Below, piece after piece: positions 57,987-64,000 of a DNA stretch of 64,000 bases. The stretch covers positions 1-64,000 of the forward strand of contig NZ_JAAUWW010000019.1 of assembly GCF_014694375.1 (NCBI RefSeq). The letters run 5' to 3'. The notes below the pieces were generated by a model. The model was not told where the DNA came from. It did not search any database and was given only the letters and a program-made list of their open reading frames with translations. Source of the DNA: Vibrio sp. S17_S38. GTDB taxonomy: Bacteria > Pseudomonadota > Gammaproteobacteria > Enterobacterales > Vibrionaceae. Each line of letters opens with the position of its first letter. Within the stretch, counting starts at the first letter, position 1. The position numbers were made by a program, and so were the translations under genes.

Positions 57987-58991
57987 ATGGATGATGAATT
58001 AAATCGAACCAAGCAAGGCGTGCTACTTGCGATAATGGCCTATATGATGTGGGGCATTGCGCCTATTTATTTTAAAGCACTCGGTGAAGTATCCCCTTTT
58101 GAAATCCTTTGTCACCGGATTATATGGTCTTTTGTTTTCCTTGCCGCTTTACTGTACTTCACCAAGGGCTGGGAGCTGATTAAGATCACACTCAAATCTC
58201 GAACCAAAGTATTCTATTTACTGGTGACATCGGTCACGATCGGCGTTAATTGGTTAGTTTTCATTTGGGCGATCAGCATTGATCATATGCTAGATGCCAG
58301 TCTCGGCTACTACATAAATCCTTTATTTAATGTATTGCTCGGAATGATTTTCCTCAATGAGCAACTACGTAAGATGCAATGGTTCGCGGTGGCGTTAGCC
58401 AGTATTGGTGTTCTGGTGCAATTAGCCGTTTTTGGCTCGGTGCCAATTATTGCCATTATGTTAGCGGTCAGTTTTGGTATTTATGGTCTGCTGCGAAAAA
58501 AGGTCAATCTCGACGCCTTTACTGGGCTATTCATTGAAACCTTAGTCCTTTTGCCTGTAGCTTTGGTGTATTTATTTATCTTTGCCGACAGCGCTACTAG
58601 TCACATGACTAATAACAGCGCACTACTCAATACATTATTAATTGCAGCCGGGATCGTCACTACCCTGCCTTTATTATGCTTTGCCGGTGCCGCGGTGCGC
58701 TTACGTCTAGCGACCTTAGGATTCATTCAATACATTGGACCAAGCTTGATGTTCCTATTGGCGGTGTTTGTCTACGGAGAAGCATTTACATCGGACAAAA
58801 TTATTACCTTTGCTTTTATCTGGGCGGCGTTAATTCTATTTACTTGGGACGGATTAAAAAATAACTCAACCAATAAAAAACAAGCCACAGCCTTAAAAGC
58901 CGCTACCGCTTTAGAAGTCGAAGTGACGAATGAAACATTAGTACAAGAGATTAATGAAGCAAGCCATCAAACCGACACAAAAGGATTATAA
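57987..58991 (+). CDS. rarD: EamA family transporter RarD
   Basis: RarD is a ten-helix inner-membrane protein of the drug/metabolite transporter superfamily; its substrate is not established. The N-terminus GVLLAIMAYMMWGIAPIYFK and the pattern LGYYINPLFNVLLGMIFLNE are family signatures, repeated in the second EamA half (QYIGPSLMFLLAVFVYGE). The 334-aa length includes a longer than usual polar C-terminal tail (about 35 residues). It is followed 9 bp later by a LysE-type exporter, probably co-transcribed. Confidence 0.9.
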   Translation: MDDELNRTKQGVLLAIMAYMMWGIAPIYFKALGEVSPFEILCHRIIWSFVFLAALLYFTKGWELIKITLKSRTKVFYLLVTSVTIGVNWLVFIWAISIDHMLDASLGYYINPLFNVLLGMIFLNEQLRKMQWFAVALASIGVLVQLAVFGSVPIIAIMLAVSFGIYGLLRKKVNLDAFTGLFIETLVLLPVALVYLFIFADSATSHMTNNSALLNTLLIAAGIVTTLPLLCFAGAAVRLRLATLGFIQYIGPSLMFLLAVFVYGEAFTSDKIITFAFIWAALILFTWDGLKNNSTNKKQATALKAATALEVEVTNETLVQEINEASHQTDTKGL

Positions 58992-59000
58992 AGTTCTCCC

Positions 59001-59654
59001 ATGAATGAAATTAGCCTATTAATAACACTCGCCAGTGTACATTTTATTGCTTTAATGAGCCCAGGGCCTGACTTTGCCTTGATTGTCCAAAACACTAGCC
59101 ATCATGGTCGACGCACCGGATTAACCATTGCGGCAGGATTGTCAGCGGGCATTTTGGTTCACTCAATTTTAAGCATAACCGGAATCAGCTATTTGGTTCA
59201 GCAGCACCCAACCTTATTTTCGTTCGTACAAATATTAGGGGGAAGCTACTTACTTTATTTAGGGATTGGTGCATTAAAAAGTTTATATCAAACAAAAAAA
59301 GCAGTAACAGAGCCAAATGAGAATAAAAAAGCGAGTCGAATATTAAACAATCAAAAACAAGCTTTTTCTAAAGGATTCATGACTAATATTTTGAATCCGA
59401 AAGCCTTGGTATTTTTTATTAGCTTAATGTCGTCTTTGGTTCCCGCCTCAATGTCGATTACAGGAAAAGTTTCCGCCGTCTTTATTTTATGGTCTTTGGC
59501 TCTATTCTGGTTTTCGTTATTGGCTTGGTTATTATCAACTAAGCGTTTGCAGAAAAAATTAGAATCTTGTGCGCACTACATTGATGGTATTTGCGGTGTA
59601 ATTTTCACTTTAATTGGCTCCATTATTTTATGGCAAGCCATCTACCACCTTTAG
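59001..59654 (+). CDS. LysE/RhtB family amino-acid exporter
   Basis: A 217-aa inner-membrane protein with five to six helices. The signature ALMSPGPDFALIVQNTSHHG near the N-terminus and GFMTNILNPKALVFFISLMS in the middle identify the LysE/RhtB superfamily, which exports amino acids such as threonine or homoserine. The exact substrate is unknown. It lies 9 bp after rarD; CsrB-family RNA regulation elements follow. Confidence 0.88.
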   Translation: MNEISLLITLASVHFIALMSPGPDFALIVQNTSHHGRRTGLTIAAGLSAGILVHSILSITGISYLVQQHPTLFSFVQILGGSYLLYLGIGALKSLYQTKKAVTEPNENKKASRILNNQKQAFSKGFMTNILNPKALVFFISLMSSLVPASMSITGKVSAVFILWSLALFWFSLLAWLLSTKRLQKKLESCAHYIDGICGVIFTLIGSIILWQAIYHL

Positions 59655-59690
59655 AAAAAGTGTCACTATACAGACTTTTGACCAGTCGCT

Positions 59691-59708
59691 TGTGCGAGAT
59701 CTCTTACA
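59691..59708. promoter_or_regulatory. UvrY/VarA (GacA-type) activator site upstream of the CsrB-like RNA
   Basis: TGTGCGAGATCTCTTACA is an 18-bp imperfect palindrome differing at one position from the E. coli UvrY site at csrB as I recall it, and fitting the GacA-box idea TGTAAG-N6-CTTACA. It lies about 170 bp upstream of the predicted RNA start, the usual distance. Confidence 0.82.
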
Positions 59709-59832
59709 AATAAGTGAGAATTTCATCATTCAACAATATAAAAACGCGCATAAAAATAACGCAACTCATTGATTTAAAACAAATGACACTATTTTCAATA
59801 TAATTTCATGTAATTAATGTGAACTTCGCCCA

Positions 59833-59860
59833 TTGTTCTTGGTCGGTTTATCCGTAATAT
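59833..59860 (+). promoter_or_regulatory. promoter of the CsrB-like RNA
   Basis: TTGTTC (59833-59838) and TAATAT (59855-59860) are 16 bp apart. The first hairpin of the RNA begins within 8 bp downstream. Confidence 0.6.
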
Positions 59861-59865
59861 TAAAC

Positions 59866-60291
59866 CTGTCGGAAGGATACTGACAGGAACAGGAAAGACC
59901 CAAGGATAGGTCATCTTCAGGATGAAGATTTGGTTACTTAGGATAGAGTAGCCAGCACGGAGTAAAATTGGACATTGAATGGACGCAATCATTACTAGGA
60001 TGGTAATGACTAAGGAAAGACGATGGACACCTCAGGATTGAGGCAAGGATTGAACATCAGGATGATGTAAAGGACACCGCTCAAGGAACAAGTGATGCGC
60101 GCTAATTAGGATGAATTAGTAGGCTAGGATAAGGCCAAGGACACCGCTAGGATGGCGATGAAAAGGAATATGCTGAAGGATACAGCACTGCTATCAAGGA
60201 TTTGATGCATGGAGCACTATTAGTAGCCGGATTGCTGCGAGTAAGACTATAACCCCGAAGAGCTTTTGCTCCTCGGGGTTTTTCTTTTTTT
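59866..60291 (+). ncRNA. CsrB-family regulatory RNA (CsrA sponge)
   Basis: The stretch holds about 27 GGA motifs and no protein-like frame. Many sit in hairpin loops as AGGA, for example ATCTTC-AGGA-TGAAGAT (59913-59929), ATTACT-AGGA-TGGTAAT, CCTC-AGGA-TTGAGG, ACATC-AGGA-TGATGT and TAATT-AGGA-TGAATTA. The first hairpin CCTGTC...GACAGG starts at 59865. It ends in a strong terminator. Such RNAs bind many copies of CsrA and relieve its repression; in Vibrio the VarS/VarA system drives several (CsrB, CsrC, CsrD). Which one this is cannot be said from this window. Confidence 0.94.
60251..60291 (+). terminator. rho-independent terminator of the CsrB-like RNA
   Basis: CCCCGA-AGAGC pairs with GCTC-CTCGGGG across TTTT (60253-60278), followed by TTTTTCTTTTTTT. 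Confidence 0.93.
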
Positions 60292-60305
60292 ATTGCGATA
60301 CAAAA

Positions 60306-60341
60306 CTTAATGGCTATAAAAAGCTTAATGGCTATAAAAAA
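60306..60341. repeat. 18-bp tandem duplication beside the cpxP terminator
   Basis: CTTAATGGCTATAAAAAG (60306-60323) is followed directly by CTTAATGGCTATAAAAAA (60324-60341). The second copy supplies the U tract of the leftward cpxP terminator. Confidence 0.85.
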
Positions 60342-60372
60342 TCGAGATCCAAATAATCATTTAGATCTCGAT
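60336..60372 (-). terminator. rho-independent terminator of cpxP
   Basis: ATCGAGATC (60341-60349) pairs with GATCTCGAT (60364-60372), with an inner AAAT/ATTT extension. Read leftward a T-rich run follows. Confidence 0.8.
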
Positions 60373-60403
60373 GCTTTATATCAATTTATAGATTAACTAG
60401 AGA

Positions 60404-60940
60404 TTACTTAGCTTTTTTCTCCGCACGATCTTTTCGATGCTCTTTCATTTTTTCCCATTTTTCCATGCACTGCTGATGTTGTGTTGCTTGAAGCTTTGAG
60501 AATTCTTGCTTTTGCTCTGGGGTTAATACGCTGAACATATCATGACGCGATTTTGTCATTTTCACTTGCTGTTCAACACGATTATTCGCCATATCTTGTA
60601 CCAATGAGCGGACTGCATTCTCATCAAATTTCTCGGCCATGACTAATTTTTGCATCTTTTCATGGTTCATTTTAAAAGCATCTTTACCAGCTTTAAAATC
60701 AGCCTTCATTGCTTGTCGATCAGTTTGGCGAAGATCTTTCAATTTCGTTTTTTGAGCATCGGTTAAATTAAGTTGATGCCAGATCTTCATCTCACCTTTC
60801 ATTCCGCATTGCCCACCGCCCATCATTCCATGATGATTTGACATGCTATCTTTGCTGTCAGCCAAAGCCGCCACTGAACCGAGTGTTAATGGCGCTGCTA
60901 CCAACATCAATACTGTTTTTTTCATTAAAGCATTCATCAT
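60404..60940 (-). CDS. cpxP: CpxP/Spy family periplasmic chaperone-like protein
   Basis: CpxP is a periplasmic inhibitor of the CpxA sensor and a chaperone-like adaptor for misfolded proteins. A signal peptide (residues 1-27, ending ALA) precedes a helical domain with two LTxxQ motifs, LTDAQ (59-63) and LTPEQ (139-143), the hallmark of the CpxP/Spy family. A Met/His/Gly-rich stretch (NHHGMMGGGQCGMKGEMK) near the mature N-terminus could bind metal. The C-terminus is Lys/Glu-rich. It is divergent from cpxR-cpxA across CpxR boxes. Confidence 0.9.
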   Translation of the reverse strand: MMNALMKKTVLMLVAAPLTLGSVAALADSKDSMSNHHGMMGGGQCGMKGEMKIWHQLNLTDAQKTKLKDLRQTDRQAMKADFKAGKDAFKMNHEKMQKLVMAEKFDENAVRSLVQDMANNRVEQQVKMTKSRHDMFSVLTPEQKQEFSKLQATQHQQCMEKWEKMKEHRKDRAEKKAK

Positions 60941-61037
60941 TTACCTACCTATGTTCATATGAAATTGTGGAGTTAAGAAGCAAGATTGAGAGGAAATACT
61001 CGCTCCATGAAACTGCTGTAAGAATAGAGCGTATAAC

Positions 61038-61052
61038 GTAAAGGGGTGTATG
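61038..61052. promoter_or_regulatory. second, imperfect CpxR box
   Basis: GTAAAGGGGTGTATG matches GTAAA-N5-GTAAA with two changes in the second half. It lies 6 bp from the perfect box, so CpxR may bind both. Confidence 0.5.
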
Positions 61053-61058
61053 ATTTAC

Positions 61059-61073
61059 GTAAAGGTATGTAAA
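61059..61073. promoter_or_regulatory. CpxR box between cpxP and cpxR
   Basis: GTAAAGGTATGTAAA is a perfect match to the CpxR consensus GTAAA-N5-GTAAA. It sits about 120 bp from the cpxP start and 80 bp from the cpxR start, fitting joint autoregulation. Confidence 0.9.
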
Positions 61074-61152
61074 TCGATGTCAAAACAGTCGTTTTAAAAA
61101 CAAAATCAAGGATAATCACTCCATCATATCTCCTACATTTGAGGTCTCGAAT

Positions 61153-61836
61153 ATGGCACACATTCTACTTGTCGATGATGATATTGAACTCACCGCATTA
61201 CTTAACGACATTCTGACTTTAGAGGGTTTTGAGGTATCACAAGCCCATAATGGCGAAGAAGGGTTAATGATAATCAATGAGACTATTGATTTGATTTTAC
61301 TCGATATTATGATGCCAAAAATGAATGGTATGGAAATGCTGAAACAACTTCGTCATCACTGGGAAACCCCTGTACTGATGCTCACAGCAAAAGGTGAAGA
61401 GGTCGATCGTGTGATTGGTTTGGAGCTTGGAGCCGATGATTACCTGCCTAAACCTTTTAGCGACAGAGAATTATTAGCGAGAATTAGAGCCATTTTACGT
61501 CGGACTCAAATCAATAAAAACGAATCTAACAATAATCAAACTCCACATGACATCCAAATATTTCCGGGAAAACAAGAGGCTTACCTTCAAGATAAATACC
61601 TTGATCTCACCAGCACTGAATTTTCTTTATTGCATTATTTCTTAGAGCACATGGGTGACTCGATTAGTAAAGAAACGCTTAGCCTTGAAGTTTTGGGGAA
61701 ACGTTTAAGCCCCTTTGATCGCGCCATTGATATGCATGTATCCAATTTGAGAAAAAAACTGTCTGAGCTTAATGGCGATAAAGTACTTATTAAAACGCTG
61801 CGTGGACGTGGTTATTTAATGGTCGAGGCCGAATAA
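61153..61836 (+). CDS. cpxR: envelope stress response regulator CpxR
   Basis: CpxR activates genes that counter misfolded envelope proteins. The receiver domain has phospho-acceptor D51 (ILLDIMMPKMNG), an acidic pocket at D8-D10, T83-region LTAKGEEVDR and K in YLPKPFSDREL. The OmpR-type winged helix ends IKTLRGRGYLMVEAE. Length of 227 aa is typical. Its stop overlaps the cpxA start by one base (TAATG), so the pair is translationally coupled. Confidence 0.97.
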   Translation: MAHILLVDDDIELTALLNDILTLEGFEVSQAHNGEEGLMIINETIDLILLDIMMPKMNGMEMLKQLRHHWETPVLMLTAKGEEVDRVIGLELGADDYLPKPFSDRELLARIRAILRRTQINKNESNNNQTPHDIQIFPGKQEAYLQDKYLDLTSTEFSLLHYFLEHMGDSISKETLSLEVLGKRLSPFDRAIDMHVSNLRKKLSELNGDKVLIKTLRGRGYLMVEAE

Positions 61837-63200
61837 TGAACTTGCCAAAGATCTCAAGTTTATATGGCCGTATATTTGCCATTTTCTGGCTCACAATGCT
61901 ATTAGTCGCCGTCGCCATTATTACGATTTCAAGCCTAGATCCTCGTCAATTACACGATATACCAGCAGAACCTTTAGCTCGCCTGCAGCAGCATGCAAAA
62001 AAGATTACAGTACAATTTTCGGGCGCCTCATCTCTAAAAAAATCCATACGCGAAGTCGAGCACTACGATAGCGACAAACAAATCGATTTTTACTTTGCTA
62101 ATGAAGACTCTAACTGGGTAACACCTATTCATGGAATGCGCACCAGAGCACTCAATAATTTTATCACCTTGTCCGATATTGCAGGTAAACCACAACAGCG
62201 CCTTTATAATCGATTAATGATTGCAGGGCCGCTCCCTGTCGTGATAGCAAAAACACCACTAAAAATGTATGTCACCATAAACTGGCATCGGCCTCCTCCT
62301 TTTTTATTACAACTTCTCGACCGCCCGATTCAACTCTTATTAGCTGTAATGTTAAGCAGCACCCCTTTATTATTATGGTTAGCTTGGGCACTGAGCCGGC
62401 CTGCAATGAGGCTTGAGAAAGCAGCGCAAAAAGTGGCAAGAGGTCTACTTGAGGTCGATCCTAATTTAGAAAGGGGCCCAACCGAATTTAAACAAGCTGG
62501 AGCCAGTTTTAATCAAATGGTACTGGCAATTAATAACATGATCCAAGGGCAACAACGACTGCTATCAGATATTTCACATGAACTTCGTTCTCCGTTAACC
62601 CGATTACGCATGGCCAATGCATTAGCCATACGTAAGCAAGGTGAAAGTTCAGAACTCACTAGAATTGATACTGAAACTGAACGCTTAGAAGTTATGATTA
62701 ATGCCTTACTTGAACTATCACGTAGAAAAGCGGACACACATCAAGTCCGTCAACACTTACTTGCCGAAGAGTTATGGAGAAGTATGGTGGATGACGCGCA
62801 ATTTGAAGCCGAACAAATGGCCAAACAACTGCATTGCAATGTCATTCCTAAATGTTACTTAACAGGAACGCCGTACCTGCTTACTAGCGCTATTGAAAAT
62901 GTGGTACGCAATGCCATTAAATACAGCAAGCATAATATTTGGTTAAATTTTTCATACCATAAACATGACATTAAAATCGTCGTAGAAGATGATGGTGATG
63001 GCGTTGATGAATTAGAATTAGAAGCCATATTTCGACCTTTTTATCGTGTTTCCACAGCCAGAGATCGAGATAGTGGCGGCACAGGTTTAGGCTTAGCCAT
63101 TACTCACTCGGCAATCCACCAGCATAATGGCACCATTAAAGCGTCACATAGTAAGAAAGGCGGGCTTTGCGTTACTATCACGCTTCCCGTCAATACTTAA
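61836..63200 (+). CDS. cpxA: envelope stress sensor histidine kinase CpxA
   Basis: CpxA senses envelope damage and phosphorylates CpxR. It has a first membrane helix (residues 11-32), a periplasmic domain of about 130 residues, a second helix (166-187), a HAMP linker, the H box SDISHELRSPLTRLRM with H248 (the same number as in E. coli), and an HATPase domain with NVVRNAIKYS, DDGDGVDE and GGTGLGLAITHS. Length is 454 aa. The presence of cpxP beside it completes the known feedback loop. Confidence 0.96.
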   Translation: MNLPKISSLYGRIFAIFWLTMLLVAVAIITISSLDPRQLHDIPAEPLARLQQHAKKITVQFSGASSLKKSIREVEHYDSDKQIDFYFANEDSNWVTPIHGMRTRALNNFITLSDIAGKPQQRLYNRLMIAGPLPVVIAKTPLKMYVTINWHRPPPFLLQLLDRPIQLLLAVMLSSTPLLLWLAWALSRPAMRLEKAAQKVARGLLEVDPNLERGPTEFKQAGASFNQMVLAINNMIQGQQRLLSDISHELRSPLTRLRMANALAIRKQGESSELTRIDTETERLEVMINALLELSRRKADTHQVRQHLLAEELWRSMVDDAQFEAEQMAKQLHCNVIPKCYLTGTPYLLTSAIENVVRNAIKYSKHNIWLNFSYHKHDIKIVVEDDGDGVDELELEAIFRPFYRVSTARDRDSGGTGLGLAITHSAIHQHNGTIKASHSKKGGLCVTITLPVNT

Positions 63201-63234
63201 CCAACCGTTGTGATGTGTTGCTGTAGATATTAAT

Positions 63235-63267
63235 GACAGCAGCCTTTATACTCTCGGCTGTCTTTTA
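63235..63267 (+). terminator. rho-independent terminator of cpxRA
   Basis: GACAGC (63235-63240) pairs with GCTGTC (63257-63262), then TTTTA. The location, inside the N-terminal extension of the trmL frame, supports the downstream trmL start. Confidence 0.6.
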
Positions 63268-63289
63268 TCTAAAAATACGAGTTACCTTT

Positions 63290-63769
63290 ATGTTCGATAT
63301 CGCTTTATTTGAACCAGAAATTGCACCCAATACTGGCAACATTATTCGCCTTAGTGCAAATTGTGGCGCGAACTTGCATTTAATTGAACCTTTGGGATTT
63401 GATTTAGAAGAAAAGAAAGTGCGTAGAGCTGGGCTGGATTATCATGATTTAGCCAGAGTAAAACGACATAAAGATTATCCTGCGTTTCTGGCATATCTAC
63501 AGCAAGAGAAAGGCGATAATGTCCGAATCTTCGCTTGTACCACCAAAACCACTGGTCATCATGTTGATGCCGCCTTTCAACAAGGCGATGTTTTATTATT
63601 TGGCCCTGAAACTCGCGGTCTTCCCGCGGAGGTCATTGAAAGTTTACCGATGGAACAACGGATCCGTATCCCTATGATGCCCGACAGCCGAAGTTTAAAT
63701 TTATCGAATGCGGTGGCTATTATCGCTTTTGAAGCTTGGCGACAAATGGATTTTGGTGGCGCAATATAA
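63290..63769 (+). CDS. trmL: tRNA (cytidine/uridine-34-2'-O)-methyltransferase TrmL
   Basis: TrmL methylates the wobble ribose of leucine tRNAs. It is a small SPOUT enzyme. Family motifs are [20 protein letters not shown], the cofactor-knot motifs [11 protein letters not shown] and [19 protein letters not shown] start at the ATG at 63290 (159 aa), which gives the family N-terminus [10 protein letters not shown]; the frame opens at 63233 but that stretch contains the cpxRA terminator. Confidence 0.95.
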   Translation: MFDIALFEPEIAPNTGNIIRLSANCGANLHLIEPLGFDLEEKKVRRAGLDYHDLARVKRHKDYPAFLAYLQQEKGDNVRIFACTTKTTGHHVDAAFQQGDVLLFGPETRGLPAEVIESLPMEQRIRIPMMPDSRSLNLSNAVAIIAFEAWRQMDFGGAI

Positions 63770-63797
63770 AACCTGAGAACTCATTTCAAATAATAAA

Positions 63798-63832
63798 AAA
63801 AGAGCGGGCCGTTATTAGGTTCGCTCTTTTAC
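63798..63832. terminator. bidirectional terminator between trmL and the fxsA-like gene
   Basis: AAAAGAGCG (63798-63806) pairs with CGCTCTTTT (63822-63830). T-rich runs are available on both strands, fitting its place between convergent genes. Confidence 0.85.
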
Positions 63833-63889
63833 CTTCCGCTCTCTCAACAAAACGATCCCGTTTCGAGAGTCTAAGTCGACTTGCTAACT

Positions 63890-64000
63890 TTACTTATCTA
63901 TTCGCTTATCTTCATCCGTTTGTTTTTCATACTCTCCTTCAAACACATCGCCTTGCTGATCATGCTCAGAGTAACGAAATGGATCTTGCGAATGACTCGA
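63890..64000 (-). CDS. fxsA: C-terminal end of an FxsA-like membrane protein (partial)
   Basis: The last 36 codons of a leftward gene enter from the right edge. They read SSHSQDPFRYSEHDQQGD, then VFEGEYEKQTDEDKRIDK, then TAA (63890-63892). The FEGEYE segment with the charged tail resembles the end of E. coli FxsA (FDGEYQRKDDERDRLD), a small inner-membrane protein that affects exclusion of phage T7 by F. The family usually continues upstream with three membrane helices, which would lie outside this window. Assignment rests on this short tail only. Confidence 0.7.
   Translation of the reverse strand, partial: SSHSQDPFRYSEHDQQGDVFEGEYEKQTDEDKRIDK

Overview
This window looks like chromosomal core DNA of a gammaproteobacterium in the Vibrionaceae, most likely a Vibrio. 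The reasons are the gene content and order (ompR-envZ, bioH-comF-nfuA, cysQ-nudE, a full gspC-N type II secretion operon, hslR-hslO, pckA, typA, glnA-DUF4124-glnL-glnG, polA flanked by Spot 42 and RyhB), the Vibrio-like protein sequences, and AT-rich spacers. I see no tRNA, rRNA, phage, insertion sequence or CRISPR array. Genus-level placement is inference from remembered homologues; no database was searched.

Layout. 1-1140: a gene-free tandem array of 124-125 bp units, downstream of tex. 1178-7534: tex, greB, a secreted repeat protein, and the OmpR/EnvZ osmosensing pair. 7674-15649: a glycerol and glycerol-3-phosphate regulon, glpF-glpK-glpT-glpQ leftward and glpD-glpR rightward, with a GlpR-like operator and a CRP-like site in the shared spacer. 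15662-20325: bioH, comF, nfuA, a cytochrome b561, cysQ and nudE. 20440-32395: the complete leftward gspC-D-E-F-G-H-I-J-K-L-M-N operon. 32706-43239: hslR, hslO, pckA (followed by a 9-copy heptamer repeat able to form a G-quadruplex), an AsmA-like protein, yiiD, dtd, yihY, a P-loop ATPase and typA. 43827-48646: nitrogen control, with a sigma-54 promoter and NtrC sites ahead of glnA and an NtrC site ahead of glnL. 48943-57699: Spot 42, polA, RyhB with two Fur boxes, a NicO metal transporter with its DUF1007 partner, yhhQ behind a probable preQ1-I riboswitch, a DUF3630 protein and recQ. 57987-63769: rarD, a LysE/RhtB exporter, a CsrB-family RNA with an upstream UvrY/VarA-type box, cpxP divergent from cpxR-cpxA across CpxR boxes, and trmL. 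The right edge cuts the 3' end of an fxsA-like gene.

Most coding regions are ordinary. The less expected material is in the spacers: three regulatory RNAs (Spot 42, RyhB, CsrB family), a riboswitch, the 124-bp array, and a recurring pattern of short perfect tandem duplications (7, 16, 18 and 32 bp) beside genes or terminators. For several genes I chose a start different from the longest reading frame, using ribosome-binding sites and family length; these are noted per entry. I found no convincing new multi-gene system. The best candidates for undescribed biology are the 124-bp array and the G-rich heptamer repeat after pckA.
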